NCBI GenBank assembly: GCA_929200515.1
Contig: CAKNAD010000012.1
Span: 1-24,676, forward strand
Reading direction: 5' to 3'
From: Candidatus Gorgonimonas leptogorgiae
GTDB lineage: Bacteria > Pseudomonadota > Gammaproteobacteria > Pseudomonadales > Endozoicomonadaceae
DNA length: 24,676 nt
Shown here: one piece after another, positions 1 through 9,123 of the stretch
Position numbering within the stretch: the first letter of the stretch is position 1
Layout of the letters: each line of letters opens with the position of its first letter
Made by a program: the position numbers and the translations under genes
The notes under the pieces: model-generated
Databases searched by the model: none
Seen by the model: only the letters and a program-made list of their open reading frames with translations
Told to the model about the DNA's origin: nothing

Positions 1-82
1 ACTAAACCTGCGAAACACTGCCTTGGCTAAAAACTTATAATCACTTGCTGAAAACCTGCATTTCCAACTGCCACGTGTATAG
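1..82 (+). repeat. Interspersed repeat family A, copy 1
   Basis: Shares long near-identical stretches with 10370-10444 and 22293-22374. The common core is GCTAAAAACTTATAAT, followed by a CTTGCTGAAAAC block, TTTC(C)AACT and an end resembling ACGTGTATAG. This copy begins at the window edge and may be cut by it. Lies between genes and encodes nothing visible. Confidence 0.8.
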
Positions 83-386
83 AAAAGGTATTTCTAAATA
101 ATCAAATATTCTTATCTTGTTTGTAATTAAATTTATAACGTCCTCTAAATGCTATGAATTTTGCTGTTTTATTGTTTTTTATTTAAATTAGATACTTTAT
201 AAAAAAGTTCTAGTATTTACTTTATGAAAATACGGTAGAAATATAGTAAGTATTAACTTATTAGTTATTATTTTGCAGTATTGCAGATCTATAATCTTGG
301 AAACTTTCAAGTAATAGATGTATATATAATTTTAAAGTAAAATTACCATATATTATAAAGACTTTACATTTTACTGGTAAAACATA
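83..386. other. Intergenic stretch without a gene
   Basis: Very AT-rich leader before the YjiH-like gene, full of stops in all frames. I see no RNA gene, no convincing promoter hexamer pair and no terminator. The gap before this gene starts with repeat A copy 1. Confidence 0.5.
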
Positions 387-1751
387 ATGAGTTTAAAATT
401 AAATAATAAGGATTCATATTCTATTGCAGACTGGTGTTTATTTATAATACCCTCCTTAATAGGTGTTATCTGCTTTATGATCCCATTAAAGTTAGAAAAC
501 AGTTATATTGTTCCTATAGCTTATCTTTCAACTAAAATAAAATCAGAATTTAGTTCTTATCTTCCTAGTATAATTGTGATTATTTCGTTAATATCTGTAT
601 TTTTAACGATACTTTTTAAACTAATCCCACCAACAAGAACTAAAAAAAATACATTTTTACTAAATCTATTCTCTCCTACAAATATTTGGATACTTATAAG
701 AATCCTAGGGGGGGTATTTATAGTAATGGCTTTTTTTAAAATAGGCCCTTCGTTTATTTGTGCTACTAATACAGGAGGACTAGTACTATTTGAATTACTA
801 CCTACTTTGTTATCTATTTTTATAATTGCTCCTTTATTATTGCCATTGTTAATTAGCTTTGGGTTGTTAGAGTTTGTGGGAAGTATTATGTCAAGAGTTA
901 TGCGACCAGTATTTGGTTTGCCAGGTAGATCGGCAGTAGATTGTGTAGCATCTTGGCTAGGAGATTGTAGCGTTGCTATTATGATGACAAACAATCAATA
1001 TGAGAACGGATATTATACGAAAAAAGAAGCTGCGGTTATTGCCACTAATTTTTCATTGGTTTCTATTACTTTTTCATTGGTAGTAATAACACAGGTTGGT
1101 TTAGAGCATATGTTTGCCCAATTTTACTTTACTGTTTGTGTATCTGGTTTATTGACGGCAATAATTGTTCCACGAATACCGCCTTTGTCAAGAAAGCCAG
1201 ATATCTTCATAACAGGAGAAAAAAAACAAGCATCAAGTTATAATAAGCCAAATGATAGCTTATTTAAATTGGGAATTATAAAAGCATTGCATAAAGCTAG
1301 TAACACTAAAGAAATAGCACAGCTATTCATTGATGCAATAAAAAGTATCTGCGATTTGATTATTTCTGTTATACCTTCTGTTATGGCTATTGGAACAGTA
1401 TCCTTAATTATTTCTGAATATACTAATATATTTGATTATCTAGGAATTCCATTTATACCACTTCTAAAAGCACTACATATACCAGAGGCAGAGCAAGCAG
1501 CTTCAGCTATTTTATTAGGCTTTACAGATATGTTTATACCTTCTATAGTTGCTACTTCATTTAAAGCAGATATTACTAAATTTACGATAGCAGCAGTTTC
1601 TTTAGTGCAGCTAATTTATTTATCTGAAGTCGGTGCTTTATTGCTAGGTAGTAAGTTGCCATTATCTTTATTAGACTTAGCTATTATTTTTATTCAGCGT
1701 ACACTTATAAGTCTTCCTGTGATAGCTGCTTTAGCACATTATTTTTGTTAA
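387..1751 (+). CDS. YjiH-family membrane protein (nucleoside-recognition GATE domain)
   Basis: A 454-residue, very hydrophobic inner-membrane protein with about ten membrane segments. Residues 173-223 carry the block typical of YjiH/GATE proteins: an R-P-x-F-x-x-P-GRSAVD start, an SWLGDCSVA core, then TNxQYExGYYTKKEAAVIAT. This is the pore-like Gate domain shared with nucleoside transporters and spore-maturation proteins SpmA/SpmB; the substrate of YjiH proteins is not established. The length fits full-length YjiH proteins, so the gene looks intact. The ATG at 387 is the first start after an upstream stop, with only a weak GGTAAAA as ribosome site. It stands alone on the plus strand, 397 bp from dapD, so it is probably monocistronic. 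The family call is firm, the physiological role is not. Confidence 0.8.
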   Translation: MSLKLNNKDSYSIADWCLFIIPSLIGVICFMIPLKLENSYIVPIAYLSTKIKSEFSSYLPSIIVIISLISVFLTILFKLIPPTRTKKNTFLLNLFSPTNIWILIRILGGVFIVMAFFKIGPSFICATNTGGLVLFELLPTLLSIFIIAPLLLPLLISFGLLEFVGSIMSRVMRPVFGLPGRSAVDCVASWLGDCSVAIMMTNNQYENGYYTKKEAAVIATNFSLVSITFSLVVITQVGLEHMFAQFYFTVCVSGLLTAIIVPRIPPLSRKPDIFITGEKKQASSYNKPNDSLFKLGIIKALHKASNTKEIAQLFIDAIKSICDLIISVIPSVMAIGTVSLIISEYTNIFDYLGIPFIPLLKALHIPEAEQAASAILLGFTDMFIPSIVATSFKADITKFTIAAVSLVQLIYLSEVGALLLGSKLPLSLLDLAIIFIQRTLISLPVIAALAHYFC

Positions 1752-1906
1752 TATTACTTTGCGATAAGTTGTTGAGTTTAAAATATTTTATCAAGAATAA
1801 AAAAATATATTTTTGAGTAAAAATAATGTATTTGGTTTATTGTTAAAATAAGCTTGAAAATTAGCTAGTAGGCCTTATATATTTATATTTAGATTTTACA
1901 TTTACT

Positions 1907-1927
1907 CTTTTAGGGCTATCCTAAAAG
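1907..1927. other. Perfect 8-bp inverted repeat, possible hairpin
   Basis: CTTTTAGG, loop GCTAT, CCTAAAAG. About 155 bp downstream of the YjiH-like stop codon. No U-tract follows on either strand, so its role (transcript end processing or chance) is open. Confidence 0.45.
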
Positions 1928-2050
1928 CACATTAGTGAAAATAAGCATAGTAGTCTAGGTATAAAGATTTTACACAAAGTGTATACCTTCTACTTGAATG
2001 TCTACATAGATTACAATTTAAAACATAAGTTTTTAACGGAAATTTATTAA

Positions 2051-2110
2051 TTTTTATCTTAGGCGAATTTTTAAAAATTAAGCTTTAGTGCTAAATTAAA
2101 AAATCGTTAC
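2051..2110 (+). repeat. Interspersed repeat family B, degenerate copy
   Basis: Keeps TTTTTATCTTA at the left and TTAGTGCTAAATTAAAAAA then GTTAC at the right, matching the ends of the better copies at 6017-6100 and 9497-9577. The middle is shortened. Confidence 0.5.
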
Positions 2111-2148
2111 ACAAAAATAATCTAATCTATAAAACTAAAGGATAGTTA

Positions 2149-3195
2149 ATGAGAGATAGTATTTTTTGCATGGCAGTAGGAATTGGGACTAAAACAAAAG
2201 ATAATAACTGGCTCGAAGTTTATTATCCTATGCCTATTTTAAATCCTAGTATAGATGTAATTAAATCTATAGAAAAGCTACTAAAAATAAAAGAAGGCGG
2301 TAATATATCTATTGAACTAAATAGCAAAAACTGTCACGCCCTAGAAGATTTATTTGTCGATATGAATCATGAAGGTTTATCTAAAATAATGTTAACTTTA
2401 GAGGAAAGTAGATGTCCAAGAGTTCTAACTATTTTGTATAAAGATACACCCCCACAAAATCCCGCTGAAGCATATTTAAAGCTACATCTATTGTCTCATC
2501 GTTTTGCAAAGCCTAATAATATTAATTTAGATGGTATTTTTAATGTACTTCCGACAGTAGCTTGGACCTCTCAAGGGCCAATAGATCCTCAAGATTTACC
2601 ATTTAAAAGATTAGACTTTAGACAAAAAGGCATATCACTAAATGTTTATTCGATAGATAAATTTCCTAAAATGGCAGATTATGTGGTTCCTAGTGATATC
2701 CGTATAGCTGATACTTCAAGAGTGAGGCTAGGAGCATATATTGGTAAAGGTACTACAATAATGCATGAAGGATTTGTTAATTTTAATGCTGGAACAGCAG
2801 GCCCAAGTATGATTGAAGGTAGAGTTTCTGCTGGAGTCGCAGTAGGTAAAGGTTCTGATTTAGGTGGTGGCTGTAGTACTTTAGGAACCTTATCTGGTGG
2901 CAATGATGTTATTATATCTATAGGAGAAAACTGCTTAATAGGATCTAACGCAGGAGTAGGTATTTCTTTAGGTAATAACTGCACAGTAGAAGCAGGCCTA
3001 TATCTAACTAGAGCTAGCAAAGTTACCTTAGTAGATGACATTGCAAACGAATTAGCAGGAACAGTAGTTAAAGCACATTCTTTAGCTAATAAGAAAAATT
3101 TACTATTTAGACGTAACTCTATTTCAGGAAAAATAGAATGCTTAATAAAAAAAAATACGGTAACTCTAAATAAAGATTTACATGATAACAATTAA
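2149..3195 (+). CDS. dapD: 2,3,4,5-tetrahydropyridine-2,6-dicarboxylate N-succinyltransferase
   Basis: Transfers succinyl from succinyl-CoA to tetrahydrodipicolinate, the committed succinylase-branch step towards meso-diaminopimelate and lysine; cytoplasmic, trimeric in the family. The 348-residue length and the start (FCMAVGIGTKTKDNNWLEVY) mark the long form found in Pseudomonas and other gammaproteobacteria rather than the roughly 274-residue E. coli form. Residues 183-295 are a left-handed beta-helix of hexapeptide repeats containing RVRLGAYIGKGT, MHEGFVNFNAGT, GSDLGGGCST and EAGLYLT. The conserved tail has LLFRRNS and ends LNKDLHDNN. ATG 2149 follows an AAAGGA ribosome site. It looks intact and is alone, with no other dap gene nearby. 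Its retention implies the cell still makes DAP for peptidoglycan. Confidence 0.96.
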   Translation: MRDSIFCMAVGIGTKTKDNNWLEVYYPMPILNPSIDVIKSIEKLLKIKEGGNISIELNSKNCHALEDLFVDMNHEGLSKIMLTLEESRCPRVLTILYKDTPPQNPAEAYLKLHLLSHRFAKPNNINLDGIFNVLPTVAWTSQGPIDPQDLPFKRLDFRQKGISLNVYSIDKFPKMADYVVPSDIRIADTSRVRLGAYIGKGTTIMHEGFVNFNAGTAGPSMIEGRVSAGVAVGKGSDLGGGCSTLGTLSGGNDVIISIGENCLIGSNAGVGISLGNNCTVEAGLYLTRASKVTLVDDIANELAGTVVKAHSLANKKNLLFRRNSISGKIECLIKKNTVTLNKDLHDNN

Positions 3196-3737
3196 AAATA
3201 AATAGATCATCATTTCAAGCGTTAATCTTTTAAAATTAGTAGCACTAATAATGTTAAGAAATTTATTGTCTATGTGCTTAATTGTTAAGTATTATTTAAC
3301 ATTATATACACCTTCAAGTAAAAGCTGTATATACAGGTGGCAGTTGAATATGCATGTTTTCAGCATTTCCAGTTGCTATGTGTATAGTATTATTAGAGCA
3401 GGATAGAGGGTGTTGTGCTTAAAAAGTTGAAAATTATTTACTAGAATAATAATCTTTCTAACTTAAGGGGCTACGTTTGTAAAAATAGGTGTTTTTGAAG
3501 ATATTTAAAAATAAGAAGGTGGATATTTATAATATCAGCACAGATATTTATTTTTAAAAAGATAAAATTGAGGGAAATTAAAGATTTAAATGTTTCAGTA
3601 TTAAAAAAAATAGTGTAATAAATATACCTAATAGGCAATAAGCTCTTCTAGTAGCATATTATAGGGTTTTAATATGTTGCTTTATACCGATAAAAAAGCA
3701 TTTAGTAATTATAAATGTTAGTAGATGGAAGAATTTA
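3196..3737. other. Intergenic stretch between dapD and relA
   Basis: No gene is seen. It contains the 12-bp perfect palindrome CTGTATATACAG at 3325-3336, overlapping an inverted pair of family A ends (3330-3386), and a short hairpin at 3522-3536 (GATATT/AATATC). The rest is AT-rich without recognisable structure. The relA start has a GGAAG ribosome site about 8 bases upstream. Confidence 0.55.
3330..3386. repeat. Family A ends in inverted arrangement (hairpin)
   Basis: The left arm 3330-3353 (TATACAGGTGGCAGTTGAAT plus ATGC) is the reverse complement of a family A end. The right arm 3363-3386 is a family A end in forward orientation. The two 24-base arms pair along most of their length if G-T pairs are allowed, leaving a 9-base loop, so an RNA copy would fold into a long hairpin. 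Confidence 0.65.
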
Positions 3738-5975
3738 ATGGTAAAAGTTAGAGAACATCATCTTGAATTAGAAAATGGTTCTATAGATATTGATGAGTGG
3801 CTAGATCGTTTAAAGCAGAACTATGGTTACACAAACCTGAGCGTGCTAAAAAAAGCTTTAATGATAATAAGGCGCTTAACATGTCATAGAAAATCTTATG
3901 GCAGGGAGGACTCCAGATCTGCTAACGAGCTCTCTTATTTAACTATAGCTTTAGATTTAGTGCATATTTTAGCTAGCTTGCATTTAGATATAAATTCACT
4001 GATAGTCGCAGCTTTTTATTATCCTATTAATGATAATATGTTAGCTATGGAAGATATGATTGATCATTTTAATGGTTCTATAGTAAAGCTTATGGCAAAT
4101 GTGCATGGTATGGTTGCTATAAGTGAATATTACGGCAATAGAAATAAATCAGATCACTGTAAAGATCAATCAGTTAAAATAAGAAAAATGCTAATTGCTA
4201 TTATTGATGATCCTCGTGTTGCTTTAATAAAATTAGCAGAGAGGTGTTGTATCATGCGGGAGTTGAAATATTACCCGCAACAGTTAAGAGAAAAAATCGC
4301 TAACGAAGTATTTGAAGTCTACGCTCCTTTAGCCCATAGACTTAGTATAGGGTGCATAAAATGGGAGTTAGAAGACCTATCATTTCGCTATATGAAACCA
4401 CAAGAATATAAACGTATAGCATTATTATTAGATGGCAAAAGATTAAATCGTGAGCAATATATAAGTAAAGTGATAGAGAAACTGCAACAACATTTATCTA
4501 GTTCAGGAATAAGTGCAAAAGTAACTGGTAGAGTAAAACATATTTACAGTATATGGCGAAAATTACAAAAGAAAAATACTGAATTTGAAAAACTTTATGA
4601 TATTAGAGCAGTAAGAATAACAACACAAACTATAGAAGATTGTTATGTGGTTTTGAGCATAGTGCATTCTTTATGGGGTTATATACCACAAGAGTTTGAT
4701 GATTACATAGCCACTCCTAAAGAAAATGGCTACAGATCGTTGCATACAGCTGTATTTGGACCAGAAGAGAAAACTCTAGAAATTCAAATACGTACCAAGG
4801 AGATGCACCAAGAAGCAGAACTTGGAGTGTGCTCTCATTGGAAGTATAAAGAATCACATTATGAAACGACTGATAATTCTGACGAAAAGATCTCTTGGTT
4901 GCGTCAAGTTATGAAATGGAATGATGAAATAAGCAGCACAGAAAATCAAGAGGAAAAAATTAAGTTTGTTGAAAATAATAGAACCTATGTCTTTACTAAA
5001 GATTCTCACGTAATCGATTTAGAAAAAGGGTCAACCCCCATTGATTTTGCATATAAAATACATACAGATATAGGTAATCGTTGTTGTGGTGCTAAGGTAT
5101 TTGGGGAAATAGTCCCACTAAATTATGTGCTAAAAACTGGCGATCAAGTTGAAATACTTACATCTAATCGTGCTACTCCTAGTTTAGATTGGCTAAATAG
5201 CAATTTAAGGTACATATACACTAAGCGTGCTAAAACAAAAGTTTTAGCATGGCTTAATAAAAATTCAGTAAATAGTCATAAGGTAGAACGTGCAAAAGAA
5301 TTGTTAATAGAAGAATTAAAAAAGCATGAATTAGAGAATATAGATTTAAAACAGTTAAGTAAAAAATTAGGATTTAATACCACGGATAATTTACTGGTAG
5401 CTATAAATAATAACAAGATTAAATTAAAATATATTTTACAGGTTGCCACAGAGTCTTTGTCTAAAAGTCAGAAAGGCTTAGTGTCTGATATAACTAACAA
5501 TTACACTGCAATAAAACGTATTTATAATGCTAATGTAAGTGTTGCAGGTGAAGAAAATTTATTAACAAAAATTGCAGGCTGCTGTAAGCCTATTGCAGGA
5601 GATTATATAATAGGATATATAACTAAAAATAATGGTATAACAATACATAAAAGTAGTTGTAAAAATATCAAACAGTTAAAAAAAATTAATGAAAATCGTA
5701 TAATTGCAGTTTCTTGGATACCTGGGAGTTCTAATTTTTACCCTGCTGATATTATTATAGAATCTATCGATAGGCCTAAACTGTTACATGAAATAACCCA
5801 AGTATTTGTAAATAATCAAGCTAATGTAATTAAGTTTGATTATAATCATAGTAAAAAATATAGCTCAATAGTAAAACTCAAAGTAACGATAGAGATACCA
5901 AGTTATCAAATATTAAATAACGTTTTATCACAAATAAATCAAATACCTAATATTGTGCTTGCTCATAAAATTTAA
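3738..5975 (+). CDS. relA: GTP pyrophosphokinase RelA ((p)ppGpp synthetase I)
   Basis: Makes (p)ppGpp from ATP and GTP/GDP on ribosomes stalled by uncharged tRNA. Its 745 residues match E. coli RelA in length and order: N-terminal HD-like domain (about 30-200), synthetase domain (about 260-370), TGS (about 415-480), helical region, CC/zinc-finger-like motif (C615, C616, H637, C641) and C-terminal ACT (about 665-745). The hydrolase site is ruined: where SpoT reads HDVIED, this protein reads YYPIND (residues 94-99), and the HPLEVA motif is missing. The synthetase carries EFDD (319-322), the acidic signature of monofunctional RelA, then YIATPKENGYRSLHT and EIQIRTKEMHQEAELG. ATG 3738 has a GGAAG site. 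It stands alone on the plus strand. It looks intact and active as a synthetase only. Confidence 0.95.
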   Translation: MVKVREHHLELENGSIDIDEWLDRLKQNYGYTNLSVLKKALMIIRRLTCHRKSYGREDSRSANELSYLTIALDLVHILASLHLDINSLIVAAFYYPINDNMLAMEDMIDHFNGSIVKLMANVHGMVAISEYYGNRNKSDHCKDQSVKIRKMLIAIIDDPRVALIKLAERCCIMRELKYYPQQLREKIANEVFEVYAPLAHRLSIGCIKWELEDLSFRYMKPQEYKRIALLLDGKRLNREQYISKVIEKLQQHLSSSGISAKVTGRVKHIYSIWRKLQKKNTEFEKLYDIRAVRITTQTIEDCYVVLSIVHSLWGYIPQEFDDYIATPKENGYRSLHTAVFGPEEKTLEIQIRTKEMHQEAELGVCSHWKYKESHYETTDNSDEKISWLRQVMKWNDEISSTENQEEKIKFVENNRTYVFTKDSHVIDLEKGSTPIDFAYKIHTDIGNRCCGAKVFGEIVPLNYVLKTGDQVEILTSNRATPSLDWLNSNLRYIYTKRAKTKVLAWLNKNSVNSHKVERAKELLIEELKKHELENIDLKQLSKKLGFNTTDNLLVAINNNKIKLKYILQVATESLSKSQKGLVSDITNNYTAIKRIYNANVSVAGEENLLTKIAGCCKPIAGDYIIGYITKNNGITIHKSSCKNIKQLKKINENRIIAVSWIPGSSNFYPADIIIESIDRPKLLHEITQVFVNNQANVIKFDYNHSKKYSSIVKLKVTIEIPSYQILNNVLSQINQIPNIVLAHKI

Positions 5976-6016
5976 TAAGTATACTTTTGATTTGAAGGGG
6001 CATCTTTTTAGCAAAA

Positions 6017-6100
6017 AGTTTTAGCTTATTAAGCACGAGTTACCTACTTTGGTTATTTATATTAGTGCTAAATTAAAAAGTAGTAACGTAGTTTAAAAGT
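6017..6100 (+). repeat. Interspersed repeat family B, good copy
   Basis: Matches 9497-9577 over its length: TTATTAA, then ACCTACTTTGG, TATTTATATT, GTGCTAAATTAAAAAGTAG and TAACGTAGTTTAAAAG. CTACTTT near the left and AAAGTAG near the right are complementary and could form a stem. Confidence 0.75.
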
Positions 6101-6114
6101 AAACCCCGTGTATT

Positions 6115-6141
6115 TATACACGTGGCAGTTGAAAACCTGCA
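6115..6141 (-). repeat. Family A end, reversed
   Basis: TATACACGTGGCAGTTGAAA followed by ACCTGCA is the reverse complement of the right end of family A (compare 50-80). Only this end is present. Confidence 0.6.
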
Positions 6142-6285
6142 TCCTCATCAGATAACTCACGTTATTTAGCTTTGAAACCTAGCATATTTTAAATAAAAAA
6201 ATAAAAAACAACACAAAACACGCCATTCTTTCAGTAAGTATCAAGGAGTTATTTTTTCTAGGTAATATATCTTTTTACATTAAGT

Positions 6286-6342
6286 AACTTTTATCTTATT
6301 AAGCAAAGCATCTATTTTGTGAATTTATAAGCGTTAAAATAT
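6286..6342 (+). repeat. Family B, partial copy
   Basis: Begins TTTTATCTTATTAAGCAAAG and continues ATCTATTTTGTGAATTTATA with a weak GCGTTAAAAT match. The right end of the family is missing. Confidence 0.45.
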
Positions 6343-6470
6343 AAATTATCTTATATGCTATAATAGTAGTTATAGAGTGGATACTAGAAAAGTTATAATA
6401 AAAAGTATTCAGGTGGTTTTTAGTCATTATTTTAATTATTTCTATAGGTTAAGGCTTCTAGCTATTAAAT

Positions 6471-6545
6471 GACGTTAATACTTTTTAATTTGGCACGAAG
6501 TAAATAGCTGATAGTAGATACTTTGTTTAATAGTCTAAAAACTAG
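6471..6545 (-). repeat. Interspersed repeat family B, reversed copy
   Basis: Read on the minus strand it gives TTTTTAGACTATTAAACAAA, then ATCTACT, CAGCTATTTA, TTCGTGCCAAATTAAAAAG and TATTAACG. It lines up end to end with the copy at 9497-9577. Confidence 0.7.
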
Positions 6546-6983
6546 TTTAACTAATAGATTACAAGTTTTTATAAGATACTACAGTGTTTTGCAGATTTAG
6601 TGTCAGTCAAATCAAGAAAATACTAATGTAGGGTAATATCTTTAAAATATAGGAGGAATATTCTACGAAATAAACATTTTTTACACAACAGTTATCTACT
6701 AATGTATATATAATATATAAATTAAATGGTAATTACGTAAGTGTAAAATTTTTTGAAAGATTTATATATAGCTTTAGTCTATATTTTCATTATGTTTATA
6801 TAAAAATTAAGGAATGTTACTTAATTAAATAATATGCTTGTACATAGTTTTATTTTTTATAAAACTTTACAAGACAATTATAGTTTTTTGCAAGAAAATA
6901 TTTGTATCGATTTAAACTATTAATAGATAATTTATGTGTATTATATCTTAAAGACATGTATATAATCTTATGAGGAAACAATT

Positions 6984-7418
6984 ATGCTATCCGCTAATGA
7001 TAAAATTAATAGATTAATAATAGGTAAATTTATCGGTTTGATTTTTGGGGGGATTGCTTTTTGGGCATCAGGTTTTTTTGTCCCTGGGTTTTCAATGGAA
7101 TTTAAATTGGGTTTTGTATTGTGGTATGTGTTGTTTGGTCATATAGTTGCAAACAGTATTAATGCAAAAGAGTATATAGAAGAAGCGTATAAATTACATA
7201 TACATTGGAGCATACCATGTATTATAGTTGGAGGAGCTTTCAGTTTATCTCTTGCTCTTATGATGAAACGAGTAAGTCAAGGAAAGTTACACTTTTTGAT
7301 ATCATATGCTTCTGGACATAGACTATCTTCACCTTACTGGCTTGTAGTAGATGCTATTTTTGGAGCTCTTGTGATAGGGTTTATTTTAAATATATACTGT
7401 AAATCATCTAAGCTTTAA
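6984..7418 (+). CDS. Four-span membrane protein, cassette copy 1 (unassigned family)
   Basis: I do not recognise this 144-residue protein. It has four hydrophobic segments, about residues 11-33, 38-58, 75-94 and 117-138, with no cleavable signal peptide, so it should be an inner-membrane protein. A conserved hydrophilic stretch NAKEYIEEAYKLHIHWS separates spans 2 and 3, and GKLHFLISYASGH separates spans 3 and 4. It is a paralogue of the 144-residue protein at 9701-10135: I count 106 of 144 identical positions without gaps. ATG 6984 is preceded by GAGGAAA. It is followed after 113 bp by a coiled-coil membrane protein that is also duplicated, so the two genes act as a unit. The function is unknown; partnership with the downstream protein is inferred only from the shared duplication. 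Confidence 0.85.
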   Translation: MLSANDKINRLIIGKFIGLIFGGIAFWASGFFVPGFSMEFKLGFVLWYVLFGHIVANSINAKEYIEEAYKLHIHWSIPCIIVGGAFSLSLALMMKRVSQGKLHFLISYASGHRLSSPYWLVVDAIFGALVIGFILNIYCKSSKL

Positions 7419-7531
7419 GAAATAAAGTTATTAACCAATAGCTACTGTTTGATGCTGTTTTAATGTTATATATACTTTAAAGTAGCTACAATACATAACA
7501 CTAATTATTTGGTAAAAAATTAGGTTTAAAT

Positions 7532-9049
7532 ATGGCTACACCTAAGTCTACTAGTACTAGTAACCAACAACATCAAACAAAATTTGCCCGTGGTAATAAT
7601 CCTAATACATCGAATAGTGAGAAGCCACTAGTTGATAAAACCACACCATTTACAGGATCGTCATCAGCTAGTTTACCTGCCCCCACCCCTAAAAATCTGC
7701 AAAGACAAGTAAATATAGTACCCGAAGTATCTAAAAATGAAGGTGAAAATTTTTCTCCTGAAGAAATTAATACTTTATTAAGAGAATGTGCAGAAGACAT
7801 GGATGTTTTAAAAGCACAACATATTTACAAAATAGATTATTTATTAAATAAAGTACATCCATATGTAGACGATTTGCACAATTTTTCAACTGATGAGATA
7901 TCAAAAAATTCATCAGATAAAAAAATTAAAAAATATCTAAAAGAAAATGAAAGTTATATTCTTGAATTAAAAGAGTTGCAACAAAAAATAAAGACAAAAA
8001 TAAAAAAATTAACAGATATACAGATTAGTTCACATAATTCAGAAAACACTCTACAAAAGTCAATACCTAAAGATACCATAAACAAAGTACAAATCTATAT
8101 GTCTTTTTTTGAAAAAACAGAAAAAAACATAGAAAATATATGTGTTTTCTATAATTTAGAACAAGAAAAATTAGGAAAAGAACTAATACAAACCTTTAAA
8201 GATAAAATACAAGATACTTATATTCAAGCTAGAGATAAACGTGTTTTTACTGAAATTGCAATACTTTTTATAGTAATTTTAGCTTGTATAGCTAGTGCAA
8301 TTATTGCAATTTATGTGTCACCCTTGCTTGCACTTACACTTGCACTTTTGCCATTAGTTGTTGTTTTATCTGGGTTAGCTATTTACTTTGCACCACGAAT
8401 AAGTAACGATGAACTAAAAGCTACATTATCTTTTGTAAAACATTTAACTGAAAATTTTTTAGAAGGTACTGATGCTAGTGATAAACAGCTACTAATTGAC
8501 AAATTATCTAAAGTAACATTAGATAAGCATGGCTATTATGAATTTATCGCAGTTTTCAGAGAAATATTTCTAAGTAGTTGTGCTGATTTTATTGACGAGA
8601 CAAATCTATCAGGGGGGCTGAAAAAAGAAACGGTGCTATATATTAAGCACTTCTTTAAAGAAACATTTAAGGCTATAAAATTTGAAGATTCTGAGAAGGA
8701 TAAAAAATTACAAAATACAAAAAAAGACTATTTATTAAAAATGCTTAAGGATGAAAATATAGTTACAGATTTTCTAGAAGGAACGATTTTGTGTAATTTA
8801 CATGATAAAACAACACAACAAAAAAGTTCTAGCAAGAGTTTTCATTTTAGTGAAAAAAACAAGCAGGTGCTAATAAACCATGTAAGAGCAGGTGTATACT
8901 TCTATTTTTGTGGAGAGTTTCCAGGAGATCCTAATATTAAAGAAATTAGGGATAGTTTAAGAAAAAATTGTACTGAATTATCAAAAATAGAAGAATCACA
9001 ACAATTAGAAGAGCAATCTCTTAAACAAGAAAGTCAGAATAGTGACTAG
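7532..9049 (+). CDS. Coiled-coil protein with paired hydrophobic helices, cassette copy 1
   Basis: A 505-residue protein of unknown family. Residues 1-65 are Ser/Thr/Asn/Pro-rich and probably disordered, without a Sec signal. Residues about 75-235 are Lys/Glu-rich and helical. Residues 241-261 and 264-287 are two hydrophobic segments almost touching each other, a bilobed hairpin. A conserved cytoplasm-like C-terminal domain follows (about 290-480). That domain aligns with the 701-residue protein at 10484-12589, for example ISNDELKATLSFVKHLTENF with INDDDKQAALAFTKNLTDNF, then a CADF motif and (K)YLLKM. The disordered N-terminus, coiled coil and bilobed hydrophobic hairpin resemble the general plan of type III translocators and chlamydial Inc proteins, but I see no sequence match to either. 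The ribosome site is weak (TTAGGTTT before ATG 7532). A secreted or host-membrane role is a guess. Confidence 0.75.
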   Translation: MATPKSTSTSNQQHQTKFARGNNPNTSNSEKPLVDKTTPFTGSSSASLPAPTPKNLQRQVNIVPEVSKNEGENFSPEEINTLLRECAEDMDVLKAQHIYKIDYLLNKVHPYVDDLHNFSTDEISKNSSDKKIKKYLKENESYILELKELQQKIKTKIKKLTDIQISSHNSENTLQKSIPKDTINKVQIYMSFFEKTEKNIENICVFYNLEQEKLGKELIQTFKDKIQDTYIQARDKRVFTEIAILFIVILACIASAIIAIYVSPLLALTLALLPLVVVLSGLAIYFAPRISNDELKATLSFVKHLTENFLEGTDASDKQLLIDKLSKVTLDKHGYYEFIAVFREIFLSSCADFIDETNLSGGLKKETVLYIKHFFKETFKAIKFEDSEKDKKLQNTKKDYLLKMLKDENIVTDFLEGTILCNLHDKTTQQKSSSKSFHFSEKNKQVLINHVRAGVYFYFCGEFPGDPNIKEIRDSLRKNCTELSKIEESQQLEEQSLKQESQNSD

Positions 9050-9079
9050 TCTAATAAGGTATATTTTACAGATGTGTGC

Positions 9080-9123
9080 CATTTATTAAAAGCTAATAAG
9101 ATTAAAGTAGGTGGCAAATAAAT
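9080..9123 (-). repeat. Family B, weak reversed fragment
   Basis: On the minus strand it reads TTTGCCACCTACTTTAATCT then TATTAGC, recalling the ACCTACTTT block of family B. The rest of the unit is not recognisable, so this is tentative. Confidence 0.3.

Larger units (their letters stand above)
1752..2148. other. Intergenic stretch between the YjiH-like gene and dapD
   Basis: No open frame of note. It holds a perfect 8-bp stem (1907-1914 with 1920-1927, CTTTTAGG/CCTAAAAG, 5-base loop) that lacks a T-run, so it is not a clear intrinsic terminator. It also holds a partial copy of repeat B near 2051-2110. The last bases supply the dapD ribosome site (AAAGGA). Confidence 0.6.
5976..6983. other. 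1-kb gap without a gene, holding several repeats
   Basis: The longest gene-free stretch here. It contains family B copies at 6017-6100 (plus), 6286-6342 (plus, partial) and 6471-6545 (minus), and a reversed family A end at 6115-6141 next to a 6-bp hairpin (CGTGTA/TACACG, 6107-6122). From about 6550 to 6970 the DNA is extremely AT-rich with stops in all frames. I find no remnant protein and no RNA gene. Promoter elements for the following gene are probably here, but none stands out against the composition. Confidence 0.6.

Noticed and set aside
557..994. Minus-strand open frame of 145 codons inside the YjiH-like gene
   Set aside because: Lies opposite a clear coding region with strong family motifs; its Ile/Asn/Pro-rich product has no independent support or ribosome site.
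2679..3191. Minus-strand open frame of 170 codons inside dapD
   Set aside because: Mirror of the hexapeptide-repeat coding region; the dapD match is unambiguous.
7532..8396. The 505-residue protein considered as a chemoreceptor (coiled coil plus membrane helices)
   Set aside because: No HAMP or signalling-domain hairpin motif, and the hydrophobic pair lies in the middle with almost no loop between the helices.
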